Positions 12,501 through 25,254 of a stretch of 64,000 nucleotides of DNA are shown here, piece after piece. The first letter of the stretch is position 1; the number at the start of each line of letters is the position of its first letter. The notes under the pieces were generated by a model. That model had not been told where the DNA came from. It worked only from the letters and a program-made list of their open reading frames with translations, and searched no databases. The DNA is from Eretmocerus hayati (taxonomy: Eukaryota; Arthropoda; Insecta; Hymenoptera; Aphelinidae), in NCBI GenBank assembly GCA_029851415.1, contig CM056744.1:8873268-8937267 (forward strand), read 5' to 3'. The translations under genes were made by a program, and so were the position numbers.

Positions 12501-13211
12501 TTTTTCGAGAAATTCCTGATATTTTCACATTGATATCAGGGAATCTATCATTCTCCAGTACAATTTGAATCGAAGAAATAAGTTCGACTCACTGAAGTTG
12601 ACACTCGCCATCTCTTTTCACTATATGAGATGTTCGATAGTATCTCAATTATGATCAAACCAAAGGAAAAACTTGTGCGTTCGGGGTGATTGGTATTTCA
12701 AGGGTGAATGAAAATTATCAGAAACTGGAGTCTTTGACAAGTGTATAATATTAAAGGAAGAGAATGACTTCCAAAAACGGGGATTAGCCACAACATGATA
12801 CCATAAGTGAGACCAAATAAGGTAAGTGTACCTAATTTTCTCCCAGTAATTTTGTTTTGCTCCGAATCTTAGCCCCACCATACTTTTTTTTCGCAAACCT
12901 GTGAGTTTCGCAAACTAAGACGGGTAGTCACCCATCCGAGACATGAATTGCGGAGACACTGCTTAACCTGGACTCTGGACCAAAAACGCTTGCGTGCCTA
13001 CCGCGGGTGGCTTTTTTCTATTCGATAATGAAAATATGGAGAAACTTGTTTCTTTGACCCAAAAATGCCCACAGGTCCCTTATATTATACCCATAATAAT
13101 AGAGTCGGAACATTATTCACGAGATCCAGGTGTGGCAGACCCGGACAGGCGGTCACCCCATCCAGATATGATCACTACTGAAACGTGGTTCAACCTGAAT
13201 TCTCGATCGAC
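9570..13211. other. Long gene-free stretch
   Basis: About 3.6 kb with no splice-framed exon or conserved domain that I can recognise. ORFs at 11278-11511 and 11690-12073 are uninterrupted but have no signature; the first begins with a hydrophobic run that could be a chance signal anchor. A lone terminus of MITE family A (AAGGTAAGTGTACC) lies near 12821 on the edge of unrelated sequence, suggesting a broken copy. Confidence 0.5.
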
Positions 13212-13344
13212 GTGACTCAAAATGTAATAACTTGGTTGAAAACTCGACTAACTGATTGAAAGAAAAATTCAATCAACTGGTTGAAAGTTCAACGGACTGG
13301 TGGGAATGTTGGTTGAAAATTCAACAAATTTTTCAAAGTGTAAT
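13212..13344. repeat. Short copy of the GGTTGAAAATTCAACC MITE family
   Basis: Contains several copies of the self-complementary unit GGTTGAAAATTCAACC and variants, and ends AAATTTTTCAAAGTG, close to the AAATTTTTTACAGTG end of the full copy at 58292-58856. It lacks the GGAT-type minisatellite core of the larger members, so it is a deleted or ancestral form. Confidence 0.6.
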
Positions 13345-14722
13345 TTATGCTATACCATGCAAGAAACGTATTCTTTGGTTTTCATTTCCTCACAAACAAT
13401 GAATGGAGAATTATACATAAAAGACCCCTAAATATTCGTAGATACCAAGAATCGAAGTCAGATCAAAGCTCATTCACTGCTTCGTCTTCTTCATTTTTTA
13501 AAATTTGCGCGTGCTAACGCGCCATGTGGCAGAATTACTCTGAGGCTCGAACAAAAATTCATTAATCAGATATGACATCGCAGTCTTGGATGCAACACGC
13601 GTTCATGTCTGAGAGAGCGTGTTGAGCCAATTTTTGCGTTAATTACGCTATTAATTGCTCTTTTCGTTTCATATTGGATTGATTTCTTTACTCAAGTCAC
13701 TGTACACGATACCAGCCCAAATCTGAGTGTATGAGGAGGAGTAATTATTGAGAAGAGTTCTTCCATTTCTGGAATCCAACACTTAAGATGTAAGGCTTGA
13801 CTTATATTCTTTTGGCTGATTTGTTCTGAGTAATCTTCTCCTATTGATGGGGATTCAAACATGGAGCCATGTCGCACAGTGGGGCCGAGAAGTTTTTGGA
13901 TAATTCGCCTTTACGTGAGTTTGCAACCAATCAACATATGCGCAGACGCAAGAGGTTGTTCTCATTCATGTAAAAGTCTTCTGTTTGCGCATATGTAGAT
14001 TGGTTGCAAATCCACGTAATGGCGAATTATTCAAGTACTTCTTGGCCCCACTGTGTGTCGTGAGCTTTAAACTCAACAAAAATTTGAATTCATCCGACTC
14101 TGGTTTACATCATGTTCTGACGCGCCTTGAATGTGATCTCATGTCCATTCAAGACTTCACAACGGACTCAAGAATACGAAAGATACGTGATGGATTTTTC
14201 GAAACGAGTCCAAGAAGTAAAATCAAAATAAAATACGTATTGCTTCTTGTCTCCCAAATTCGGCATAATATCGATTGGCAAATGATCTCAAGAATCCAAA
14301 AGTCTTAACCAAGATAACTGTAGCGTGAAATGTTGAACATTTTTGGGACAACTCTCTCTCTCTTTAATGAATTTATTAACAAACATCAAAGATGTCCTCT
14401 CAAATCTCTATTGAATACTTTGATTCATGACTCCTAAACCACCATGATACTTGCTGGAATCTCGTTTTAGAGATCGCTCATACGCTCAATGACTTCAGAA
14501 GATTTTTCATTAATTTGCGAATGAATCTCAATCATATGATAATGGTTTAAATGACTTGGGAGTCATATCAAAGTATTTAAAAGTTAAATTCCATTTCTTG
14601 GACAGCAAGTCAAGTGATCTCAGGTCACCTGGACTAACAACGATAATCATTGAGGCAATCGATTAGAATTCATAAAAAGAGATTAGTATCAGGCTCAATA
14701 TCCTTAGCGAATCTACTTCAAA
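13345..14722. other. Intergenic DNA before the signal-peptide exon
   Basis: No gene recognised. Contains the hAT-like MITE at 13875-14055, which explains the ORFs on both strands there. A possible TATA element (CATAAAAAG) lies near 14671-14679, about 45 bases before the ATG at 14723. Confidence 0.5.
13875..14055. repeat. hAT-like MITE
   Basis: A 181 bp element with inverted ends CACAGTGGGGCC and GGCCCCACTGTG. The inversion extends inward (TAATTCGCC and GGCGAATTA; GCAACCAATC and GATTGGTTGC; CATATGCGCA and TGCGCATATG), so nearly the whole element is a hairpin. CAGTG-type ends resemble hAT elements, but a clean 8 bp target duplication is not visible; TGTCG appears on both sides. Confidence 0.7.
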
Positions 14723-14798
14723 ATGGAGCGCTCTCTTACATTATCATTCCTGCTTGCATTGACTTGTTATCAATTAGTTGGATTGAATCTACCACCGT
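14723..14798 (+). CDS. Orphan signal-peptide exon (first exon of an incomplete gene)
   Basis: ATG followed by 25 codons encoding a textbook secretion signal: charged start MERS, hydrophobic core LTLSFLLALTC, then small and polar residues. It ends at a consensus GTGAGT donor at 14799 in phase 1. No matching second exon was found in the next few hundred bases, where a 7 kb repeat begins at 15079. Either the gene is broken by that insertion or its next exon is far downstream. The CS-alpha-beta exon at 25501 accepts phase 1 and is on the same strand, so joining is possible but unproven. Confidence 0.5.
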
Positions 14799-15213
14799 GT
14801 GAGTTTTTCAAAATTCTCCTAGACATCAGAATTGATCTTCCACTGCAACTCAGCTTCGATCAAGATCTCCGTATGAAAGTCTTTTTTCATTTTATCTTTT
14901 GACGATTTTGTCATTGTTATCATCACCAACTCATTGAAGTCCAAGAGCCGAAGAGTTCATGAAAATGTCTGATATCGTATCTTTCTAGTAAATGTTGTCC
15001 ACTCGAATTTATGATACACGTTTTTGATTATAATCCGCTATCTATCGCGTTCTTGGATAGTTCGGTTTTCTCAGTACCCACGGTGAGTCATTTAGGCGAA
15101 AAAAGGTCGAGTTGCGTGCACGTGGATTTTGCCTGTGGGGTTTATTTCGGGGTCGTTAGTAGAACATTTTCCAACAAGTATCAAAAAAATCAGCAGAGGG
15201 TTTTTCAAATAAA

Positions 15214-17308
15214 GTCGATTTTTCGATTTTTTAGCCATTTTCTCAAAACAGTGGGATTACTTTCATTACTCACTGCCGTCTCTCGTTTCAAAAGCGACTA
15301 TTCAAAATGATCGAAGTATCGATATACGACGTGAAAAGACCCAATCTTCCGAAATCCGAGGTTCAAATTAGGCCCAGATACGATGTGAGTAATTTAGGAT
15401 GACTATAGTGCAGGACACCCTCTTTTCATGAATAAAATTCACGAAAAATTCAGGACTCCTCGACTTGTTGGGTTTGGTTTGATATAACTTGCAAGACTCT
15501 CACATACACTATTTTTGTCTTTATCATTCCGCTTAATTTACTGTTGGGGTTGATAAATTATATTTATGACCATATTGTACGAAAGTTGCAAGAAATTGCT
15601 CTAAATTGGGCTAAGTCGTGCAGTGTGAATCGCAAGATCCCCCACGGTGGTGAAGAATTCAATTGTAATCATTGCAGATATTTACTGAATAACATAAACC
15701 TCATAAATGGCAGAGATGAACCTCTTGTGATGAAATATGTTGATATTCTGGATCAAAGAAGTAGTAAAAGCTTGTTTTGGCACAAATCTTGATCTTCAAT
15801 ATGCTAGCAAAATAGCAAATTTTCGCAGTTGCTATTTGAAATTGGGTATTTCTGTTGCACCAAAAGTTCATGCAATTGTGTATCACATTGAAGAACCTTA
15901 TAATAAAATTGCAACTGGGCCCGGGAAGTGAAGCGAACAAGCATTCGAGTCATATCATTACGATTTCAGTGAAGTTTGGAAGAAATATAAAGTTCATACT
16001 GCACATTCTGCTAACTGAGGTCGTCTCTTCCATGCCGTATGCGAATTCAATGGATTACATGTATGAGTTATTGTTCCCGCAATCGGTACAAGGATGTGAA
16101 ATCCCTTTCCACTCTAATGAAGATCACACGGTAAGCATTTCAGGATATGGAATGAGAAGATCTAAATCTTCAGCAAGTGCGCTCTATGATACTCGTTACA
16201 ACTTTGCACAAGCAAGATTTTTGTTGTTAGAAACTGATAAATGCCATAGTCACTACAAAAAGAAATCCTTACTGTCAGATTACCGTAGTGTCTTACTGTT
16301 GCATCTTTCATTCGTTCAAATCTGACCGCCAAAAAACATTTTTTTCTTCATGTCAGAAAATACAACGATGTCAAGAGTATTCGACTTCAATAAAGGTTAA
16401 TCGTCTAAGAGTCAGGCGAATTGTGTCTTACACATCTTCTGCTGCACGGGCTATGTTTACACATGCGAAACTGTTCAAAGTTGAATATTCAAACGCTCAA
16501 CCAATGATTTTGTATACGGTTGTGATTTTTGTGAGTCCGCGAATCGTCAAAATCTCAATCGTGGATTTGTGAGAGGTTTAAGAAGTATATGGAATTATTT
16601 GCCCCTCTCTCGCAAAAGGAGTATAATCTAATCTATTATAATTATAAACATGCATCGGTGAGCCTGAGAATTCCGCAGTTCAGCTACAAATGATGCTCGT
16701 TGTAAGATCAAATCCCGCTTCAGATGGAGCGCTAAGCGTGAGATTTTCATCTTACTTTTGTTGCATCTTGCGGTAAGAACGAAATTAGTCTGAAGGTAAG
16801 GACTTTTTCTGTATTTTGTTCTGTGATTGAACAGTATTATCATTATGGGAATTTTATTCGTATTAAAATAACAATTCGAACAAAATCGAATGCTCGTTTG
16901 TTATCAAACCTTTCAGAAAAACTTCTCACTTGTTTTCGGGATTCCGATCAGAGATGGTCTTGGGCATAACAAATATTATTGAAACACAGTGTTATAAATA
17001 CACACCCCGTCAGTATTCAATGTATCCATGTCCACCGTTGACCAAGTATATTCTTGAATTTACCGTGAATTTCATGTATGAAAAGAGGGTTTCCTGCGCT
17101 ATGTTCGTTCCGAATTACTCAGATCGTATCTGGGTGCGATTAGGACCTAAGATTTTGAAAGATTGGGTCTTTTTATGCCGAATATTAGTACTTCGATCAT
17201 TGTGGACAGTCGATTTTAAAGCGAGAGCCGAGAGTGAGGAATGGAGGTGAACCAATGTTTTGAGAAAATGATGGCTGAAGAATCGAAAAATCTACTTTAT
17301 ATCGAAAA
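15214..17308. mobile_element. Transposon nested in the left arm of the giant repeat
   Basis: The segment interrupts sequence that is continuous in the opposite arm (about 21960, reading GTTTTTCACGGCGGG in inverse) and is bounded by inverted repeats of about 200 bp (15214-15410 and 17105-17308). Both ends include AAGTNGATTTTTCG close to the border. The body contains a decayed coding region (15544-16130). It is a complete but inactive element inserted into an older one. Confidence 0.7.
15544..16130 (+). pseudogene. Decayed transposon ORF
   Basis: Open pieces in three frames follow one another (15544-15792, 15737-15931, then a third frame from about 15930 interrupted by TGA). Readable stretches are KLGISVAPKVHAIVYHIEEP and, after a frameshift, ESYHYDFSEVWKKYKV and RLFHAVCEFN. 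This pattern (a KVH..xHxxE segment followed by a YDF..WKKYKV segment) is one I associate from general knowledge with uncharacterised proteins of arthropod and cnidarian mobile elements; I cannot name the superfamily. Frameshifts and stops make it non-functional. Confidence 0.5.
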
Positions 17309-20300
17309 CACGGCGGGTCGAAACGGCGAAAAAGTGTTAGAAGCGTGATCATAAAAAATACCAATTGGATATGTTCCGGGCTAGTCTTTGGATCATTTTT
17401 CCGAAAGAATTAAAATCATCGGTAGGGGATTTTTAAAATAATCGTCATTTTTGTATTATTTAAATTCACGCGTTTTGATACTTCAACGATCCTTCCCCAA
17501 TCACTCGAGCTATGATCGTTCAACTCAGAATAACTCTCAGAGCTGAACAGACAACAACATTCCCACGTATATTCATCCATATCATTCATTGGTCTGGCCT
17601 AAACCCGCCAGAGATGAAGCTGTGGTGATATACATTGAGATTTAGTGGAGTAGAATACTTACGTTGTCTTGATGAAAAGCCGTTCAATACGAACATTGAG
17701 TCAGGATTTAGAGCCATTCCAAGATCGTAACACTACGTATAGTAGTCGTGTACATTTAGACGCGTGTGTGATGTCAGAATCACCGTAGAGCAATACATAT
17801 TACAGATAAAAGCGAACATTCGTTTGATCGGAAAGAGACCTCAAGAGGTGAATCCACAACTGATATATACTTCTTGAACAAATCATACATCATTTTTGAA
17901 TTCACTAAGGTATTAATCGTATCCCACTGTCACGTTTGAACATCAATGACATCTTCCGATCGATGATAGAGAACACGCATGCAATAAAATTACTTTGTTG
18001 AAATAAAGTTGATGACGCGAGGAACAAAGTTACAATACAGTTTTTCATTTGGTGAACGATAAGTATTTTCAAATAATCATTGAAAGTTGGACGCCCGTTC
18101 AAATCGATGTCACGTGATCGCTGTCTCCCGCCAACCAGACTGTCCGCAATCAGACGGGTTTGTTCCGCGTGGTAAAGTTGACGTCGTAGATTGGGATTGA
18201 CCGCATTATTACCTACTCCCGTGAGTGCCCACAAGTATGCCCATGATGAGCTGCATCTGCATAACATTGTTTTTCAACGATTTCTCATTTTGGAATTTCC
18301 GCAGCTGACAAATTCGGTGCCGCAGGATCACTAAACTTTATTTCCATGCGAGCGTGCACAGCTGTGCACAGCCATGCACTAGACTAGTAGTCAGTCGGCT
18401 GCGGTGTTGTTGTGTACCCTTATGTTATCTGATACTTAATAACAACATGTGGCACAAATGAAATCATAACAATTTATGAGAATTGTGAAAGTGAGTCTCA
18501 GACACGTCCCTCAGTTGCTAGACCGATACCCAAAGGCAACACCGACTTCTCCATGTGATTTTCCTTTCATCAGATGAGTATTTACCAAGTTCAAATAAGG
18601 ATGATCTGAATGAAATAGAAGAACTCTGTTCTTGGTGAAGAGATTCCACTTCATTTTCAGGTTCCTGGTGTATGGTAATACAATGGAAATGATGAAGCCA
18701 TAGAGGTCTTGATACCACTGACCTTAATCGATACTGAAAAACATGTAACTGGCAGACTATAGTTGGTTGATTTCACCACTCAATATCCATATCTTTCCAT
18801 TCGGTCCCAAAACCCAGTGGATCATTCGAATCCCCAAGTACAGCAAGGGTGAATGAGGAGTTTATGTGGACAAATTGGATATTTAGACAGGTACTTCTCA
18901 TTTCATAGTCTTCAATATTTCAACGTCATGGTGCATGTTGTACAAAAATTATAAGTTGTTTAGTTGAGAAGAAATCCTTATCCGCTTCTAAGAGATTATC
19001 TTATGTTGACTCAAGATGGAACGTTCTTTATAAACTCAACCGTAGAATTTCAGGTAGTCCAGCTGTAGTCAGATTCATAACTGGAATATAAACATTCTAT
19101 AAATTCTGCCACTACACTAGTCTGTGCTGACTTTGGATATTGGTGTCGATTCCTTGGCACGTTTGTTGCCATTATCACTTTGTAAACAGTGTTCATCATC
19201 ACAGACCAAACAATCTGAAGCATAGCAGAGGAATATGGTTGTTTTGGGAGACTCAAGAGTGAGTTTCTGACAATGTGAGTAGAGACTGCAAAGGAACATA
19301 AATAATTGAGAGGAACATTTTTTTTTATTGCAGATTACATCAGCACTGAGCAAGCCTTTGAGTGATGGATTTAGTTGAATGAACACTTCTCTTCCTATTG
19401 AATGATATGCAAACTCTTTGGTCATATTTTACCATCTGCAGTATTGGAGTCAGTGACAGTATCAGTGATATCGGAGTGGACTTGGTTTATTCTGTCACAA
19501 GATTGGTGTGATCTATACTGAGATATAATACCATTGTGTATTTTGAGAGAACCATCACTTCTTATGATCTGTATAAGGAATAAAGAGTCATCTCTATCGA
19601 GAGAAGATTTTTCTGTGCCGGTACAATCTGCAACAAGAACATGTCTCATTTCATCCTTCATGTTATTCACCAGTCATCAGTGTACCCAAACAATTCATTC
19701 TTCTGCTAAGCTTCAGATTGGTTGATTAATAGTGTTGGACACAATGTACAAAAGGCGAATGGCAACAACCGTACCAATCGACTTACACCAATTCGCAAAG
19801 TCAGTACAGATTGGTGTAGTGACAAAATATATAGAATGTTTTCATTCCAGTCATGAATCTGACTACACCTGAAATTCCTGAAATTTTATGGTTGACTTTA
19901 TAAAGAATGTTCCATCTTGTGTCAACGTAAGATAATCTCATAGAAGTAGATAAGGATTTTTTCTTAATTGAACATTTTACAGTTACATGTGTGAAATATG
20001 CACCATGATGTTGAAACACAGAGAACAATGAAGTGAAAAATACCTGTCTGAGTATATCCAATTTGTCCACATGAACTTGCACCGTTCCCCCTTGCTGTAC
20101 TTGGGGATTCGAATGCTTCACTGGGTTTTGGGACTGAATGGAAACATATGCACATGAAGCACCACATGAGGTGGTGACAACATCATATTATGGTCTGCCA
20201 ATTACATGTTTTTGAGTATTGATGAAAGTCAGTGGTATCAAGCCCTGTACGACATCATCATATCCACTGTATTCTCATATACCAGAAACCTGAAAATGAA

Positions 20301-22083
20301 GTGGGATCTCTTCACCAAGAACAGAGTTCTTTTATTTCATTTAGATCATCCTTATTTGAACTTGGTAAATACTCATCTGATGAAAGGAAAAACACATGGA
20401 GAACTCGGTGCAGTTGCCTTTGGTTATCGGTCTAGCAACTACTTATCCCAGGGAAGTGTTTGAGCCTCATATTTTCTCATAATTTCATTTTATTTGCGAC
20501 ATATTGTGGAGTTTGGAGTTTTGAACGGCAGACGGACACAACACTGCAGACTTACAGTCGCTATATATAGTACTAAACTGTCTAGGGACCCTAACTAGAT
20601 GACGAACAAACCCGGCTGGATTGCTGACAGTCGGCTCGGCGGCAGACAGCAATCACGTGACATCGATTTGAACGGGCGTCCGAATCATTCCCAATTTCAA
20701 TCGACTCTCAAAAAAAATTCATAGCGTTTAAAAATATTCTGTTTTCACACAAGTTATTCTTTTTATATCGACTATCGACTGCATAAGCTAGAACATTTTA
20801 ATCTGACACATGCGTGTTCCCTATTGGGATATTAGAACTCTTCATACGTCGCCTTCTCCTGTTGTAAGCGCTCTCTCGACCCTCCCCAATTACTCCCTCC
20901 CCCCTTCTTCGTGGCAAGTACGAAACTCTTTTAGGGTGAAAATTCCACTCATGCTCAAGTGAATCTCACTCTTTCCAATTTACTACAACAGGAGGGGGGG
21001 GGGCTCACTTGGAAAGGTTATGAGAGCGGATAGGGCTGGGATTATAACCTTATTGAAACAAAATTATATCACTCTTCCCGTTCAATTAATAGATATTCAA
21101 TTCCAAATGTAGTCCATTGAACTCACATACAACTCGTAGTCTGCAATTTGGACATTCGGGATGATCGTGATGAATCTTATCCTTCGTCGACATTTAAAAA
21201 ACACTGTGATGTATGGACTCAAAAGTCTGCTCGCTATGACAAATTTGGGCTCTTTTCGAAATTGAAATCCGAATTCAACAAGTATTGGGCGCTGATGATG
21301 AACTCTCAAGATCACTCTCACCCTTAAGGATTCGAGATAAACTCTGATAATTTGTGGATATGATGAAACCTAGTCATTCAAGAAAGATGAAATAGAGAGG
21401 TCTAGTCTTTTTCATATCTACCGTGAATCTCCATGAGTATGTTACATATTTTGCAGACCAGTGAGTCTCTAACATGCATGGACATCACATAGACGTGTAA
21501 TATCGAATGTGATGTAACTAATATGGATCATATGGGAGTATGAATGACGCCGAATCCTGACTGAATGCTCGTTTTGAACGACTTTTGATCAAAATAACGT
21601 GGGTATTCCTCCTCACTAACACTTATCTCAAGGTATATCACCACAGCTTCATCTCTGGCTGGCTGAGGCCAGACCAACGAATGATATGGATGAATATACG
21701 TGGAGATGTTGTTATCCGTTAAGGTCTGAGCGTTATTCTGAGTTGAAAGATCATAGCTCGAGTAATTGGAAAAGGATCGTTGAAGTATCAAAACGCGTGA
21801 ATTCGAATAACACAAAAACGACGGTTATTTTAAAAATCCCCGACCGATGATTTTAATTCTTCCTGGGAAATGATCTAGATACTAGCCCAAAACGTATCCA
21901 ATTGGTATTTTTCATGATCACGCACCTAACACTTTTTCACCGTTCCGACCCGCCGTGAAAAACCTCTACCGATTTTTCTGATTCTTGTTGGAAAATGTTC
22001 TACTAACGACCCCGAAACATACCCCACAGGCAAAACTCACGTGCACGCAACTCGACCTTTTTCGTCTGAATGAGTCACCGTGC

Positions 22084-24638
22084 CCCGCGATGAAATATAT
22101 TATTCAAGTCTGGCGTCTCCGTCCTTCAAGATCGACGAGATCAAATATTCAACTCGTATATTAACCATCAAGGACGAAAAAATCTACCAAAATCACTTAT
22201 AGTTGATGACGCATGTATAAAATGCTTGCGATTGCACACATTCTAAGTAGTCTAAGCGAGCTTTCCAATACACTGAGCTGCGTTTGAGACGAACCACAGC
22301 CGTGCGCAAGGAAAGCAGCGCAGGCAAAATTCGCACAGTTGCCCCATATTTTTCATGGGAAAATTTCAACAGTTGCTACGAAATTATTTAATCTGAATGA
22401 GTTAAATTGATTCAGAATGAGCTAATATTTTAGAGTCATTGAAACAACAGTCTCAACCAGGCCTAGTCTCAACGCGCCCAAGCTCTTACAAGCCGTTGGC
22501 GGAAAATCCCTCTCTTGAGGAGTCTTAAATTGACCCAAGGGCCTTCAATCAATATTCTAATCAGACGCAGATTGACAACATCTGAGGCCCGTCCCAATCA
22601 TATTGGCAAAAATGAGCCAGCTGTTTCACATTTGTACAAGAGGGAAAACTCACTCCCAGAGTAAACGATCATCGGATTCAAGGGCAATTACTCGCTAAGA
22701 CTCGGGAGCTAGTGTTGAGTAGCGAGTCAAAATTTTCATTGCTCTTTGCTGTAATGCGATAAGTGTCATGTCTCAGTTTCTTACCTTAACACTTTCATTA
22801 GACATCGAGGTACAATTTATGAACTCACAATATTGATGGATATACGGCCGGTTTTCCGAGCTCACATCAAGAGTACAAACAAAATCTCCTGAATCAAGAG
22901 CGAGAATCTCTCATTTCGAGAGTACAGATTTGAGAGCTAACTGACCTCTCAAACCAGGGATGCTCTCGATTTGACAATCGAGTGCTCTTATTTTGAGAGC
23001 TTGAACTCTCAAAACGAGAGATGATTTCTCTCGTTGCGATAGAAAAAAAACCGTAAACTACAATTCCGCTCATATAAGCAGATGATGGGAAATGAATACG
23101 CTTGAACTGAAACGAGCGAATAATAGGTCAATCGAGAAAAAGCAGGTTGGATCAGGTTGGAAAAGCAGGTTTGGCCGTTGGATCAAGGAAATTCTGTAAG
23201 TGTCCCCCACATGTGTGGGCAAATTGTCTCCGCGCCGTGTAACCTCAAATTTCTTGATATATATTTTCGAAACATTGATTCGTACCCAAAATAATGGAGT
23301 ACGGTGTCACCGAATGATTTTTTGGTGCAAGCGTGGGTTACAATTAGTGAGGTGAATACAGAGAGATGGTGTACCACTTTCATCATATATCATCAATTGT
23401 TGATCCCCGCTATGGATTGAATACTGCAGGTTTCTGCAAAGAAAATTTAGTATATCGTGAGGACCCGAAGTATATATACGAAAAATTTTATTGGAAACTG
23501 AGAGATTAAAACAGCAGATCCGACGACCGTGGCGCGTTGCGATTGTCGTCATTTGAGAGCCGGTCAGATTTCCGAATGAAGCAGACGAAATCAGTCCCTC
23601 AATTACGAAATATCTGTGCAAAAAATTGTATAGCATCCTGAGTATGAATCTACATCGTCATATGAATACACTTCATCCGTTGCGAGTACTTTATATATTC
23701 GAATGCGAGCGCAACAATTTGCGAGCACTCGCGATATTCATTCCTCGGAACCAGAAAGTTAGCCTATTCTCGTATCCCACCCATTTCAAGAGGATAACTC
23801 TTATTTCGAGAGAGGAACTTCTCATTTCGAGAGAAGTTGACTGATTCATGCTCATTTTGAGGAGTCCGGTCTCACGAGAGTGTAGCGTTTGTAAAAGATT
23901 CTGTTTGTAGTGAATATATTCGAAACCTGGGATTCGATACCTCTGAAGCTCCTCACGGAGAAATGATGCTACTTTGTATAACCACATACTTTTCATGGAG
24001 CAGGAAATATCAAAGGGTGATCCAAAGAGATCTGGAAAAATACATAGGAGGAATAATGTTACAATTAGGATGATGAAAAATTATAAGTGTTTCACTGCAG
24101 CCTCTCCGCTTGGGCTCGTCCGAATGATGACGGAGAGACTTAACATTGACATAAAAACTATTGGCCTGAAATGTTCATTGGGACCAGGCGCGGTCCCAAG
24201 GGGGGGGGGGCGATAGGGGCGATCGACCCCCCCCCCCCCCCCCAAGCCATTCCTAAAGAGAAGAAAATTGTCCGACATTATATGGATCGACGACGAGAAG
24301 CACTGCAGGTGCTTACGTAGCCCTGGAAAACTTTGAATGTGTTGGAGTGAGTCACCACTAATCCGCAAACTGTACGGGTGTACCGCGCGATGACGAAGCG
24401 TTCGCATTATTGCTATAATCGGATCGGCTGGTCCCAAAATTTGCAGTCTCTCGAGCCTCTCTATTATGATAACTATATTTGCCAAATTTGTGTGAAAGTA
24501 ACTGAGTGTACCTGTCGCATCAAATGTTCGTGTATCCAGAAAAGATGAAAAGTCAAAGCCTGAATAAGCTCTTTTCAAGTTACCTGTTTTATTATTACTG
24601 GTGAAGTATTCGATAGTGTCTGTCAATTGTTTGATGAA
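22084..24638. other. Intergenic DNA with short inverted CTCTCAAAA-type motifs
   Basis: No gene is recognised. Short self-complementary motifs such as CTCATTTCGAGAG and CTCTCAAAACGAGAG recur around 22910-23040 and 23780-23850. The longest ORF of the stretch is on the minus strand (24081-24626, 181 codons), but it reads straight through a G/C homopolymer and has no domain features. Other ORFs are unremarkable. Confidence 0.45.
24189..24243. repeat. Paired G and C homopolymer tracts
   Basis: A run of about 10 G (from about 24200) is followed within 20 bases by a run of about 17 C (to about 24242), separated by GATAGGGGCGATCGA. The two runs are complementary and could fold. Tract length in an assembly is unreliable. 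Confidence 0.7.
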
Positions 24639-25084
24639 ATGTCACAAAAGAGGAAGTTGGAAGCCGATGGCAATCAAAAATTGAAACGCTCAAGACTGAC
24701 TGACTATTTCCAACCAGCTAAATCAGGGATACATGGTGAGTATTCAGAGTTGAATAGATCGTTGATGAATATATATTCATTCGTGATCAATTTTCATTCT
24801 AAAATCATTTCGGATTATTTGGAACGTTAGACACATTGATTCAAATCCGGTTCAGAAAATTTCCTCGTTTCATCTCTTTCTTTCATTCAATTGGTCACAC
24901 GAATCACGACTATATGACAACAAACAGCTATTTTGATTTCTGTTCATGTTACTTGTAATGTTCGTCTGGATTCAAAAATTGTTACACCTGGTTATAGATG
25001 CTCTACGCGAAATCGAAGAAAATGAGGGGCCGAGCAATTCGTCAATCCTGGATTCTAATTCAAACGGCGCAGAATCAAATTCAT
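24639..25084 (+). CDS. Candidate two-exon N-terminus of a basic nuclear-type protein
   Basis: Exon 1 (24639-24735) starts MSQKRKLEADGNQKLKRSRL, rich in Lys and Arg like a nuclear localisation signal, followed by LTDYFQPAKS, which resembles the LxxFF-type segments near the start of TTF/hAT-like transposase proteins or a PIP-box-like motif. GTGAGT donor, phase 1. Exon 2 (24998-25084) continues in frame with an acidic Ser/Asn-rich stretch and ends at another GTGAGT donor in phase 1. The next acceptor in the same phase is the CS-alpha-beta exon at 25501. A nuclear N-terminus joined to a secreted-type domain would be strange, so either these are two separate genes or the first two exons are a transposon remnant. 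Confidence 0.35.
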
Positions 25085-25211
25085 GTGAGTAATTACTTCG
25101 TGTATATGAGCATAAAGATCAAAACATTCCCGATCGAATATGTGATATTTATTTATTTATTTATTGATTCATTTGACGATTTATTTGATTGATTTATTTA
25201 TTGATTCATTT

Positions 25212-25254
25212 GACTTTAGACGAGTCCTCGCTACGCGAGGACTCGTCTAAAGTC
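25212..25254. other. Perfect 20 bp-arm hairpin
   Basis: GACTTTAGACGAGTCCTCGC, loop TAC, then the exact inverse. It lies just after a low-complexity run of ATTT and GATT units (25140-25206) between two exons of the candidate gene(s). No U tract follows, as a bacterial terminator would need, and no CTRR end at the spacing of a Helitron. Function unknown. Confidence 0.8.

Larger units (their letters stand above)
15079..22083. mobile_element. Giant inverted duplication (long-TIR or foldback transposon)
   Basis: Ends read CACGGTGAGTCATTTAGGCG on the left and, inverted, CACGGTGACTCATTCAGACG on the right. The left arm (15079-15213, continued at 17308-19260 after a nested insertion) is matched in inverse by the right arm (about 19790-22083). 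Pairs I checked: 15080-15190 with 21960-22085, 17340-17750 with 21540-21940, 18100-18180 with 20610-20690, 18518-18718 with 20232-20435, 18810-19120 with 19800-20130. The arms have diverged noticeably, so this is not recent. The loop (19260-19790) is single copy and carries two unrecognised minus-strand ORFs (19117-19425 and 19422-19670), the first with clustered Cys (CYASDCLVCDDEHC). No transposase is recognised. Confidence 0.75.

Noticed and set aside
24081..24626. 181-codon minus-strand ORF as a gene
   Set aside because: It reads through C and G homopolymers (poly-Gly and Pro-rich part) and contains internal splice-like signals, but no family features.
25212..25254. Bacterial terminator, CRISPR repeat or Helitron end
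   Set aside because: Eukaryotic context, single occurrence, no T tract and no CTRR at the right distance.
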